From Aquilaria yunnanensis (lineage: Eukaryota; Streptophyta; Magnoliopsida; Malvales; Thymelaeaceae): a stretch of 64,000 nt of DNA. The notes beneath the pieces were generated by a model. That model was not told the origin of the DNA. It saw only the letters and a program-made list of their open reading frames with translations, and did not search any database. Made by a program: the position numbers and the translations under genes. Of the stretch, positions 9,473 to 21,441 are shown piece after piece. Position 1 is the first letter of the stretch. The number at the start of each line of letters is the position of its first letter. The stretch spans positions 60,828,501 through 60,892,500 of the forward strand of contig CM077593.1 in NCBI GenBank assembly GCA_039654915.1, read 5' to 3'.

Positions 9473-9923
9473 ATGCCTAAGGCTTTACTTTGTCTTCTTC
9501 TTTTTTCCTTGTATTCTTGTTCTTGTAATCTCCTCCATGTAATAAGGCTTTCTCAATGACATTTTTCCTTCCTTTAAAATTTGGCTAAGTCCCCAAGCAA
9601 TAATTTTTGTCCCCAAGGGTTGTCTTAACGACTTTCGGTCTGGGACCCTTGGGAAGATACTTTTTGCTCTTTTTATCCACCGTCTTTGGGAAAATGCTAG
9701 CTTTGGCGAATACCTTTAGGCAACGTTTGACCTATTTTCATCAGTTGTGTTCAGTCGACACACCTTTTGGGGAAAATGACACAACCAACTTCGGAGGAAA
9801 CATGTCGTTTTCGCAAGTAGTCACTTGTGCCGTGCTCGGCAAGATTTCTTAGGTGGAGTTATCTTTCCAAAAAAATTTCTGTAATTAGAAAAATTTCTAA
9901 CTGTACAATTTCCTAACAAGATT
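9473..9923. other. T1 spacer between antisense gene and pol ends
   Basis: The 450-bp spacer lies between two converging reading frames. A possible plant poly(A) context for the plus-strand gene (TGTAATAAGG) sits near 9538. No coding frame aligns with other parts of the window. The matching T2 spacer (55865-56596) is longer and repeat-rich; I see little of that repetition here. Confidence 0.5.
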
Positions 9924-11696
9924 CTAAGCGTAGAATTTCTTCAAGCCATCCGAATGCCATGTATTCTTCAGTTCTCTACCTTCGGTATCGCCGAGCTTAT
10001 AGACCCATTTCCGAACCTTGTCAAGGACCAAATAAGGTCCTTCCCAGTTTGCTCGAAGTATCCTGTGAGACTGTTTTCAGGGCTCGAACACAGCTTTTTG
10101 GAGTACGAGGTCTCCCTTTCTGATTCCTTTTATCCAAACACGCAAGTTCACAGCCATAGCCGCTCTTTGCTAGAAGGCTTTTCTTCTAGGTTTGGCTACT
10201 TCTCTATGTTCGTCAATTGGGTCGAGCTTAGTTCTTAATCCGAGGTCATTCCCTTCCTCATCGAACACTTGTATCTTGACCGATGGCTGGACTACCTCGA
10301 TAGGGATAATGGCCTCTATGCCGAAGACAAGCGAAAAAGGCGTCTCACCCGTGGTTCTTCGGGGTGTTGTCCGATAGCTCCATAGCACACTAGAAAGTTC
10401 CCCTTCCTTCCCCCAATCTCTTTTTTCGACCATCTTTTGTGGTTCTATTAGATACCTCTACCTGTCCGTTGCTCTGACGATGAGCTACCGAGGCGGAGTG
10501 CATTTTTATCCTGAGGTCAGTGATGAATTCTTGGAATCCCTTGTCAATAAACTGGGAACCATTGTAGGCTACTATCACCCTCGGTATGCCGAATCTGCAT
10601 ACAATGTTCTTCCAGATGAATTTTTGTATGTCCTTTGCCGAAACGGTTGCTCGGGGCTCTCCCTCGACCCATTTAGTGAAATAATCCATTGCGACCACGC
10701 AGAACTTCACACCTCCAGGTGCAATCGGGAGTGGCCCAATAAGGTCAATACCCCATACTGCAAAGGGACAGGGGCAGTTTGCCGAGGTTATCAATTTCGA
10801 GGGTAACCTTTGGACGTTGGCGTGCCTTTGGCAATTGTCACATTTCTGGACAAATTGCCTCGCGTCCTTTTTTAGGGGGGGCCAGAAGCACCCTTGGCGA
10901 AGTATCACTCCTGCCAAGGCGTCCGTTCCAATGTGGGAACCACAAGCCCCCCCGTGGACTTCCTAGAGGACTATCTCAATGTCCTCTTTGCTGACACACC
11001 TTTGTAGTGGGCTTCCATACCCCCGTCGGTACAATTCTTCCCCAATTAGGAAATATCGTCTGGAGCGTCTTTGCACTTTTGCTGTTTCGCGAGGGTCATC
11101 GGGAAGCTTTGAGGTCATAAGATAGCTCTTTATGGGATTTTTTCATCCTCTTTCCGAGGTCGTTATGTTCATTGTTGCTTTGCTCGGGTGGCTCAATACT
11201 TCAGTGGAGTTTTTTGATTTAGCCAGCTATCCGCTTTAGTATTGTCTCGGCGAGGCACGTTCTCAAAGTGAACTATGTTCAACTCCTAAATGAGCTTTGA
11301 TACGAGCTTGTGATATTTTTCCAAAGTTGGGTCCTTCGCGGTATAGTCCCCTGCCATCTGTCGGACCACCAACTGAGAATAGCTGTGTACCTTCAGGTTT
11401 CTCACACCAATTCTTTTAGGAAAGCGTAATCCTGCTATAAGGGCTTCATATTCTGCCACATTGTTGGTGACACTGAATCCGAATTTGATGGCTTTCATGA
11501 CCTCCATACCCTCGGGACCGCGAATGATTACTCCAGCTCCCTGGTGCTCGGAGCCGGAGGCCCCATCTACAAACAGAGTCCACTCCGGTTCATTTTTGCC
11601 GAGGTCTAGTTGACTTTGCTCGGAAATGGGTACTTTGGCAATGAAGTCCACTAGGGCTTGAGCTTTTATTGCCTTCCTCGGCTCATAGGTGATATC
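9924..11696 (-). pseudogene. pol: T1 pol 3' part: second RNase H and integrase
   Basis: On the minus strand from 11696: a second RNase H-like domain beginning EWTLFVDGASGSEHQGAGV and including VTNNVAEYEALIAGL; then, from about 10917, an integrase with the CDNCQRHANVQ zinc module, the core pieces VWGIDLIGPLP and YFTKWVEGEP, and NGSQFIDKGF, where Ala-Tyr replaces the usual acidic Asp before NGSQF; then the C-terminal part WSYRTTPR and FGIEAIIPIEV, ending KKFYA at TAG 9924-9926. Frameshifts between the blocks and the changed catalytic position make it non-functional. The frame is separated from its upstream half (21442-23463) by CopB. The extra RNase H is characteristic of the Tat lineage. Confidence 0.88.
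11692..11696. repeat. TSD of CopB, left copy (atatc)
   Basis: atatc at 11692-11696 is repeated at 21442-21446, directly outside the TG...CA ends of CopB. It shows that everything from 11697 to 21441 entered T1 pol as one element, with later nesting inside. Confidence 0.93.
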
Positions 11697-14514
11697 TGTT
11701 GGGTTTCGGGACCCAAACAGCGTACCGGAATTTAATCGAAACCCTCCAAGATCCAAGTGAAATGGGGTAAACCGGGTGTTCAAAAATTTTCATACCTAAT
11801 TTTCGGTTGAGATCTCTCACTCAACCGTAGAGTTGAATCACAAAACTTGAACCGTTGATATGTTCAAGGTCTACACGGTATCCACATGAGCCTCTCTAGA
11901 TCACCACGCTTCCACCACATCCCGGCAGATGCGTTTCTCTTGCGCTCGCAGTGCTAGCTTGCATCCTTCAAGGAATTGCAAGAGAAGAGTGCGGCTTGTT
12001 GGGTTTCGGGAGCCAAACAGCGCAGCGGAATTTAACCGAAACCCTCCAGGATCCAAGTGAAACGGGGTAAACCGGGTGTTCGAAAATTTCATACCTAATT
12101 TTCGGTTGAGATCTCTCACTCAATTGTAGAGTCGAATCACAAAACCTGAACAGTTGATGTGTTCAGGCTCTCTATGGTATCCACACGAGCCTCTTGGGAT
12201 CACCACGCTTCCACCACGTCCCGACAGATGTGTTTCTCTTGCGCTCGCAGTGCTAGCTTGCGTCCTCCAAGGAATTGCAAGAGAAGAGTGTGGCTGTCCT
12301 TTTGGGAGGCTAGGGCAAGGAGACCTGCGAATTTCTCACTTAAAAGTTGTATTTATAGTGAGACTCAACTTCCAGTCCTAATGGGTTTCAAAGCCCTAAT
12401 CCAATTAGGATTTAATTTCGGGCTTAATAATGGCTCAACTCCTTGGCCCATTATTAATACGAAATTAAAGTGAAACCATAACCCAAAAAATTAGCCCATG
12501 CACTCTAATGATCCAAATAGCTCTATGTGTGCGACCCAATAGGCTCTTGCCATGTTGGCAATGATCATAAATCACATTTATGATCATAAGCAATGAGCGG
12601 TGTCTAGCAACACATCATTGCTACCCAAGTGACAAGATTGTCGGTGAATCGACTAAACCTTTATGATCATCACCGATATATGCCATTGTCCCTTTGTCCA
12701 AGATATCAAGACTAAGCACGAGACATGGAATGTGTCACTCTCGTATAGCCCAATCTTTGGTTTCTTGATTGCCGAGTAGACCAACTTAAACTGACGACAT
12801 TGATATCATATATCAACTCATCGGAGCATGGCCATGCATTTTCTAAGTCTCACTCTATCAAGGGGCCCAAGGATATCACTCCCGTTACATAGGAGGGACA
12901 AATCCCATCTTGATCATACAAATCCCTCCGCATGATATGTGACATACCCAATGACCTCCTTCAAGTTCACTCAGTTATGAGCAACAAAGGAAAGTATCAA
13001 AGTATGTCACTCACATGTAGGGAACCTTGATGATCTTAGGTCGAAGGACTACATATACCATGATCACTATGAGAATCACTTATGACACTCATATAACGAT
13101 CCATGAAGTGTTCTCATGGTGGGTCGGTCCAGTAGACAAGTTCTCGAACTTGTACCCATATGTAGACTACATATCTCATATTAGTCTCCACATATGCTAG
13201 TCATTATGTATTATTGCAACCCGCTCCACAATAATACTAGACTAGGGACGTTTAAGAATATCATTATTCTAGGGTTACAATTATGTTTATTATGTTACGC
13301 AGAAACAAAAACAACAAACAAAATTGCTGGATTAATGGCTCAATAAAATATCATGACTCAATGTGCAAAAATACAATCATTTCATGATTGGCTTTTGGGC
13401 ACAATACTAACACGGCTGTCCTTTTGGGAGCCTAGGGCAAGGAGACCTATGAATTTCTCACTAAAAGTTGTATTTATAGTGAGACTTAACTTCCAAGCCT
13501 AATGGGTTTCAAAGCCCTAATCCAATTAGGCTTTATTTTCAGGCTTAATAATGGTTCAACTATTGGGCCCATTATTAATACAAAATTAAAGTGAAACCAT
13601 AACCCAAATAATTAGCCCATGCACTCTAATGATCCAAATAGCTTTATGTGTGCGACCCAATAGGCTCTTGCCACGTTGGCAATGATCATAAATCACATTT
13701 ATGATCATAAGCAATGAGTGGTGTCTAGCAACACATCATTGCTACCCGAGCAACAAGATTGTCGGTGATTCGACTAAACCTTTATGATCATCACCGATAT
13801 ATGCCATTGTCCCTTTGTCCAAGATATCAAGACTAAGCACGAGACATGGAATGTGTCACTCTCGTATAACCCAATCTTTGGTTTCTTGATTACCGAGTAG
13901 ACTAACTTCAGCTGATGACATTGATAACGTATATCAACTCATCTAAGCATGGCCATGCATTTTCTAAGTCTCACTCTATCAAGGGGCCCAAAGATATCAC
14001 TCCCGTTACATAGGAGGGACAAATCCCATCTTGATCATACAAATCCCTCCGCATGATATGTGACATACCCAATGACCTCCTCCAAGTTCACTCAGTTACG
14101 AGCAACAAAGGAAAGTATCAAAGTATGTGACTCACATGTAGGGAACCTTGATGATCTTAGGTCGAAGGACTACGTATACCATGATCACTATGAGAATCAC
14201 TTATGACACTCATATAACGATCCATGAAATGTTCTCATGGTGGGTTGGTCTAGTACACAAGTTCTCCAACTTGTACCGATATGTAGACTACATATTTCAT
14301 ATTAGTCTCCACATATGCTAGTCGTTATGTATTATTGCAACCCGCTCCACAATAATACTAAACTAGGGACGTTCAAGAATAGCATTATTCTAGGGTTACA
14401 ATTATGTTTATTACGTTACGCATAAACAAAACAACGAACATAATTGTTGGATTAATGCCTTAGTAAAATATCATGACTCAATGTGCAAAAAATACAATCA
14501 TCTCATGATTGGCT
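11697..14514 (-). repeat. CopB 3' LTR, split by a nested solo LTR
   Basis: The LTR consists of 11697-11996 and 13413-14514. At its inner edge it stops at GGCT (14514) instead of running through the last 21 or so bases to the polypurine tract; a short unrelated segment replaces them (14515-14547). Confidence 0.88.
11997..13412 (-). mobile_element. Solo copia LTR nested in the CopB 3' LTR
   Basis: It is a 1416-bp LTR with TG...CA ends and exact TSD cggct (11992-11996 and 13413-13417). It belongs to the same family as the LTR it interrupts and has the same orientation. It is closer to CopA's LTRs than the host LTR is, which fits a later insertion followed by LTR-LTR recombination that removed the internal region (inference). 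Confidence 0.93.
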
Positions 14515-14547
14515 AATACCGATAGTCCTAAAAATACAACGATAATA
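14515..14547. other. Filler segment replacing the CopB LTR/polypurine junction
   Basis: Where the LTR should join the polypurine tract, 33 bp of different sequence appear. They start with AATACCGATAGTCCTA, which also occurs 70 bp away at 14587-14602 in the pol end. This looks like templated filler from DNA break repair. Confidence 0.6.
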
Positions 14548-17500
14548 GTCTCCCACTTGCACTAAAAGCCAATCATCCATGTATCTAATACCGATAGTCC
14601 TAGAATGGCTATCATGCTTCTGCTGCGTAAGGGGTTTTGTCATTGGATCAGCAATGTTGCTGTCTGTCGAAGTCCTGCATATCCTTACATCACCCCTCTT
14701 GATGATCTCCCTGATGACATGATAGCGTCAGAGTATATGTTTGGATCGCTGGTGAGATCGAGGTTCCTTAGCCTGTGCGATTGCTCCATTGTTGTCACAA
14801 TAGAGCTTTATCGGGTCGGCAATGCTTGGAACCACTCCAAGTTCAGTGATGAACTTCTTGATCCAAACTGCCTCATTCGCAGCATCAGAGGTGGCAATGT
14901 ACTCAGATTCTGTTGTAGAGTCAGCTACTGTCTCTTGCTCTGAACTCTTCCAGCTCACAAGACCACCACCAATACAAAACACATAACTAGATTGAGATCT
15001 AAAATCATCCTTATCGGATTGGAAGCTTGCATTGGTGTAACCCCTTACAACGAGCTCATCTTCACCTCCAAAGACCAAGAATGCATCCTTAGTCCTTCGT
15101 AAGTACTTAAGGATGTTCTTAACAGCTGTCCAGTGACTCTCACCAGGCTTCGATTGGTACCTACTCATCATGCTCAAAGCATATGAGACATAGGGACGAG
15201 TACATATCATGGCATACATAATAGATCCAATTGCTGGGGCATATGGAATCTTACTCATGCGCTCTCTCTCCTCGGGTGTACTCGGACACTGAGATCTAGA
15301 AAGAGTGATACCATGTGACATGGGCAGGAATCCTTTCTTGGAATCTTGCATGCTAAACCTCTTTAGCACCTTGTCAATATATGAACTTTGACTTAGGCCA
15401 AGAAGCTTTCTAGATCTATCTCTATAGATCCTGATGCCTAACACATAGGCTGCTTCACCCAAGTATTTATAGAGAAACATTTCCCTAGCCAAGTCTTCAC
15501 AGACTGTAGCTCAGGAATGTCATTCCCGATGAGTAGTATGTCATCTACATACAACACCAAGAAGACAATAACGCTCCCACTAACCTTCTTGTAGACACAA
15601 GGTTCATCTTCATTTTTGATAAACCCAAACTCTTTGATTGCATCATCAAAATGAAGATTCCAACTTTGAGAAGCTTGCTTCAGTCCATAAATGGAACTTT
15701 GCAACTTTCACACTTTATTGGCATTCTCAGGAGTGACAAAACCCTCAGGTTGTGTCATGTACACATCCTCAAGTAGCTTTCCATTTAGGAATGCAGTTTT
15801 AACATCCATTTGCCATATCTCATAATCATAGTGTGCAGCAATAGCAAACAAAATTCGGATGGATTTAAGCATAGCAACTGGTGAAAAAGTTTCATCATAG
15901 TCATTCTATGAATTTGCTTGAAACCTTTTGCAACCAATCATCCCTTAAAGGTAATCACATTACCATCCATGTCAGTTTTCTTCTTGAAAACCCATTTGCA
16001 CCCTATGGGTTTTACCCATTCAGGTGGGTCAATCAAAGTCCATACTTGGTTTTCATACATGGATTCCATCTCGGATTTCATGGCCACTAGCCACTTCTCA
16101 GAGTCAGGCCCCGACATAGCTTGCTGGTAGGTTGTGAGCTCATCCTGATCCATGAGCATCACATCTCCGGTGTGAGTCACGAGAAATCCATATCTCTCAG
16201 GCTCACGCCAAATCCTACCAGTCCTACGTGGGCTCTATGCTACAGGAACAGACTCTTGAACAACATCTTGCGGTGTCTGTTCAAGTTCCATTTCAGGTTC
16301 GATGTCTCCTTGTTGGTCTTGAATTTCTTCAAGTTCTACTTTCCTCCCACTAGTTCCTTTAGAGATAAACTCTTTCTCCAAAAAGACACCAGTTCGAGCA
16401 ACAAACACTTTTTGCTCAGAAGAATTGTAGAAATAATAACCCTTTGTTTCTTTGGGATACCAAACAAAAAGGCATTTTTTAGATTTGGGCCTTAGTTTGT
16501 TAGAGGATTGACGTTTCACATAAGCGTCACAGCCCCAAATCTTCATAAAAGACAAATTGGGACGCCTCCCACTCCATATCTCATATGGTGTCTTTTGAAC
16601 CGATTTAGATAGAACTCGGTTTACTGTAAAAGCGGCTGTCTCTAGAGCATGTCCCCAAAAGGAGTTTGGAAGGTCAGCTTGACTCATCATAGAGCGAACG
16701 ATGTCTAACAGAGTTTGATTTCTCCTTTTAGATACACCATTCCATTGAGGTGTACCTGGTGAAGTGAGTTGTGATACTATACCATACTCCTTCAGATAGT
16801 GAATGAATTCTGGATCCAAGTACTCTCCACCTCGATCTGATTGAAGTACTTTAATACTCTTACCGAGTTGATTCTCTACTTCATTCTTGAATTCTTTGAA
16901 CTTTTCAAAGGATTCTGACTTGTGTCTCATGAGATACACATAGCCATATCTGCTGGAGTCATCAATGAAAGTAATGAAGTATTGGAAACCTCCTCTAGCT
17001 TGTGTAGACATAAGGCCACATACATCACTATGTATGAGTCCTAGTAAGTCATTAGCCCTTTCACTTTGCCCTGTGAATGGGGCTTTGGTCATCTTGCCCA
17101 ACAAACATGACTCACATGTCTCATATGATTCAAAATCAAATGAGTCCAAGAGTCCATCCTCATGGAGCTTGGATATGCGGGTCTCATTTATATGGCCCAA
17201 GAGACAGTGTCAAAGATAGGTCGGGTTCGAATCATTTAATCTGACATTCTTGGTATTCACATTATAGATTGGATCTTTGAGGTCTAGAACATACAACCCA
17301 TTGCTAAGTTGAGCACTACCATAAAAGATTTCATTCAAATAAATAGAACAACATTTGTCCTTTATTATAAATGAAAAACCTTTCTTGTCCAAACAAGAAA
17401 TAGAAATCAAATTTCTACTAATAGTAGGCATAAAGTAGCAGTTGTCTAATTCTAAAACTAATCCACTAGGTAAAGTGAGAACATACGTCCTTATGGCTAA

Positions 17501-18508
17501 GGGAGCAACCCTTGCTCCATTTCCAACAGGTAGGTCCACTTCACCTCGGGCCAATCTTCTACTTCTACTTAGATCCTGCACATTTGCACAAATGTGAGAT
17601 CCACATCCAGTATCCAATACCCAAGATGAGGAAGTAGAAAAGTTAGCCTCTATAACAAAAACACCTGAAGTGGAAGTCTTACTTCCATTTTCCTTAGCAA
17701 GTTCTTCAAGATAGAGCTTGCAGTTGCGCTTCCAGTGTCCAGGTTGCTTACAATGAAAGCACTCCCCTTCCTTTGCCACACCACCCTTTGGTTTCAGTGC
17801 AGCTGAAGAAGAATTGGCATTGGACTTTCCATTAGCTTTATCCTTCTTCTTGTTGGCTTTTCCCTTTCCCTTGCCCTTTTGAACCATCAAAATGGGCTTA
17901 GCCTTCTTAAGGTATTGCTCAGCAGTTCTCAACATGTTGAGCAATTCAGGAAGGGACTTGTCAAGGTTGTTCATGTTATAGTTCATGACAAACTGACTGT
18001 AGCTTTCAGGCAACGATTGCAAGACTACATCAATAGCCAACTCTTTCTGAAGAGCAAATCCCAAATTCTCAAGATTCTCAATGTACCCAATCATCTTGAG
18101 CACATGAGGACCCATGGGACTTCCCTCAGACATCTTGCATTGAAACAATGCCTTAGAGGTCTCAAACCTCTAATGCCTAGCTTGCTCTTGGAAAAGCATT
18201 TTGAGATGTTCGATCATATCGAACGCCCCCATGTTCTCATGTTGCTTCTGAAGCTCAGATTCCATGGTAATAAGCATGAGGCATGCAACATCCAAAGCAT
18301 CATTAGAATGCTTCTTGTAAGCATCCCTTTCAGCTTTTGGAGCAGTGGCAGCAGGCTCATTCGGAATGGGCTGCTTTAGGACATAAGCCTTTCTCTCTTG
18401 TTTGAGGACTATCCACAACTTTCGGTACCATTTGAGAAAGTTGGTCCCATTCAGTTTTTCCTTCTCACGGATCGACCGCAACGAAAGTGTCGATGTGTTT
18501 TGTGCCAT
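14548..18508 (-). pseudogene. CopB gag-pol pseudogene
   Basis: On the minus strand, from ATG 18508: gag (MAQNTSTLSL), zinc knuckle, protease DTG, HHCC module, integrase core, reverse transcriptase with YVDD, RNase H and polypurine tract at 14548-14560, collinear with CopA. Disablements include TAG in gag (GAG in CopA) at about 18172; TGA for Trp in the HHCC module at about 17208; TAG after VPVA at about 16233; TGA in early RT near 15937; a 1-bp deletion in RT near 15910; a frame change after the YVDD region near 15470; and TGA near 14727 in RNase H. Gag codon 198 is intact CAA, which identifies the matching CopA stop as a mutation. No product is expected. Confidence 0.93.
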
Positions 18509-20012
18509 GGTTATCTACAACAGTAAATATGCAGTGTAAGAGTCATGTATTTTAATTCATTTAATAAGGACTTTTATTAAATGATACTCCCACTAGTTTT
18601 CTCAAAATAATAACCCTCGATATTATTTCAAAACACCTCGGCACTAAGGTATTCTAGTGGGCCAAGATCCATATTTGACGACAACCTGAGTCAGCTTTGG
18701 CTTGTCTCTAAAGTTACAGTTATTTAGGTAGGCAACTCCTTGCCAATTGCATCTTATGCAACTCTTGGATAGTTGGGTGAACAACACTTGTTGAAGCTCA
18801 TCTCATGAGCTTAAGCCCAACTCTATGCCTCTAAGTCCCTAATCCTATTAGGATGACTTAGTTAAGTCGAACCCAAAGTTAGCAGTTTGGATATCACTAT
18901 TATCCCATCATGCCTTACCAAGATGAACATAGGTGCTTTTGCTTTTGCAAACCCACCTAATGTTGATCAAAGTCTTGACGAGTGCCAACATTTGGAAGGC
19001 ATCACATTTAATTACTTAATATTTGTTTGAGGAATTTTTCTTTTGATCTCACCAGTTTGTTATCTCCGGTTGTTTTATACATGCATCACATACAAATATA
19101 AAACATGCATCTTATGCTTACAAGAAAATAAATGTGACATGGTTATAGCCCAAACTATGTGATATTCTCAAGCCAATGAGAATATCATAAAAGCCTAAGA
19201 AAAGAAAATAGTCTTCACAAGCTCCTTCTCTTCCTTTCTTGGTTGCCCTTTTGTTGTCACCTCCTTAGACATACCACCTTGGATGATCCCATAATGTACC
19301 ATTACATCAATAATAGAAACCTCGAGTTACATTCGAGGGGAGTAAGGTGAGAAGAGAATGTACAATGAGAGTAACAAGAGAAGGCACGACTCGCAGGCCG
19401 TATTTACAAGTACAACCAATCAAGGGCTATAACCATTCACCATGCTTCTAACACCAATCAGCATATCATGTCAAATCTCATTCAACAAAGATGCATGCCA
19501 ATTTTCACGTGTTGATTAACCAGTTTTTATTTATGTTGTGCTTAGCATATGGCGGTCCCGCTGGCCAGTCAGCAGGCGGTGGTTCCGTTGACCGGTCAAC
19601 GGACAGGGTGGAGGGGGGCCGCACTTGCGGGGGGCTGCCCCCCAGTGCAAAAAATTGTCTTACAATTGCTTAGCCCGAGATCTTCTATTTTGAGCAAGTA
19701 GGCACCCGAGACTCCTCCATTCGAGCCACCAAAAATACCTTACTTTCGGTGCCCAAATAGGCCGAATCCGAACCAAGCTGGGGTTTTTGCAACTATTGCA
19801 AGAATCCTAATCCATATAGGTATCTCATACCTATCAATTTCGGGTTAATCTCATTAACCAATTAGTGTCATTTCTTCATATATCTCATATGTTCATTACG
19901 AGTTCCGGTTTCATGCATCATGAATCCATCAAATTAATCATGGACGAAAAGCAACCGAACACATAACATCATGCGATTCAACACTCAATCCCAATTTAGG
20001 GTTTCACCAGTA
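18509..20012 (-). other. CopB leader
   Basis: Its 1.5 kb is homologous to the CopA leader, with the same GC-rich block (about 19550-19650) and palindrome 19585-19602. No coding frame of its own is supported. Confidence 0.75.
19585..19602. promoter_or_regulatory. 18-nt perfect palindrome in CopB leader
   Basis: CCGTTGACCGGTCAACGG is a perfect palindrome at the position matching 2283-2300 of CopA. Relative to CopA, one base differs on each arm and pairing is kept (C-G replaced by T-A). Confidence 0.6.
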
Positions 20013-20024
20013 GCTCTGATACCA
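20013..20024 (-). other. CopB primer binding site
   Basis: GCTCTGATACCA is the reverse complement of TGGTATCAGAGC, 1 nt inside the 5' LTR end at 20026. Confidence 0.92.
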
Positions 20025-20025
20025 C

Positions 20026-21441
20026 TGTTGGGTTTTGGGAGCCAAACAACGCACCGGAATTTAACCAAAACCCTCCAGCATCCAAGTAAAACGGGGTAAA
20101 CCGGGTGTTCAAAAATTTTCATACCTAATTTTCGGTTGAGATCACTTACTCAATTGCAGAGTCAAATCACAAAACTTGAACATTTGACGTGTTCAAGCTC
20201 TTTATGGTATCCACACGAGCCTCTCTGGATCACCACGCTTCCACCACGTCCCTGCAGATTCGTTTATCTTGCACTCACAGTGCTAGCTTGCATCCTCCAA
20301 GGAAATGCAAGAGAAGAGTGCGGCTGTCCTTTTGGGAAGCTAGGGCAAGGAGACCTACGAATTTCTCACTAAAAGTTGTATTTATAGTGAGACTCAACTT
20401 CCAGGCCTAATGGGTTTTAAAACCCTAATCCAATTAGGATTTAATTTTGGGCTTAATAATGGTTCAACTATTGGACCCATTATTAATACGAAATTAAAGT
20501 GAAACCATAACCCAAATAATTAGCCCATGCACTCTAATGATCCAAATAGCTTTATGTGTGCGACCCAATAGGCTCTTGCCATGTTGGCAATGATCATAAA
20601 TCACATTTATGATCAGAAGCAATGAGGGGTGTCTAGCAACACATCATTGCTACCCAAGTGACAAGATTGTCGGTGATTGACTAAACCTTTATGATCATCA
20701 CTGATATATGCCATTGTCCCTTTGTCCAAGATATCAAGACTAAGCACGAGACATGGAATGTGTCACTCTCGTATAGCCCAATCTTTGGTTTCTTGATTAC
20801 CGAGTAGACTAACTTAAGCTGATAACATTGATATCGTATATCAACTCATCTGAGGATGGCCATGCATTTTCTAAGTCTCACTCTATCAAGGGGCCCAAAG
20901 ATATCACTCCCGTTACATAGGAGGGACAAATCCCATCTTGATCATACAAATCCCTCCGCATGATATGTGACATACACAATGATCTCCTTCAAGTTCACTC
21001 AGTTACGAGCAACAAAGGAAATTATCAAATTATGTGACTCACATGTAAGGAACCTTGATGATCTTAGGTCGAAGGACTACATATACCATGATCACTATGA
21101 TAATCACTTATGACACTCATATAATGACCCATGAAGTGTTCTCATGGTGGGTCGGTCCAGTACATAAGTTCACCAACTTGTACCCATATGTAGACTACAT
21201 ATCTCATATTAGTCTCCACATATGCTAGTCGTTATGTATTATTGCAACCCACTCCATAATAATACTAAACTAGGGACATTTAAGAATATCATTATTCTAG
21301 GGTTACAATTATGTTTATTACGTTACGCAGAAACAAAACAACGAACATAATTGTTGGATTAATGTCTTAATAAAATATCATGACTCAATGTGCAAAAAAT
21401 ACAATCTTCTCATGATTGGCTGTTTGGGCACAACACTAACA
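20026..21441 (-). repeat. CopB 5' LTR
   Basis: It is 1416 bp, with TG...CA ends on the minus strand. It is followed at 21442 by the TSD atatc and by T1 pol coding sequence. It retains the TATA box and the ATGATCATAAAT hairpin arms with one mismatch. Confidence 0.93.

Larger units (their letters stand above)
11697..21441 (-). mobile_element. CopB: decayed copia element of the CopA family, minus strand
   Basis: CopB has the same architecture as CopA in reverse: 5' LTR 20026-21441, primer site 20013-20024, leader, gag-pol pseudogene, 3' LTR 11697-14514. Its 3' LTR holds a solo LTR of the same family (11997-13412). By eye its two LTRs differ by about 5-10 percent depending on the segment, so it is several times older than CopA. 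It inserted in T1 pol between the two RNase H domains. The gag-pol frame has at least seven disablements. Confidence 0.93.
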
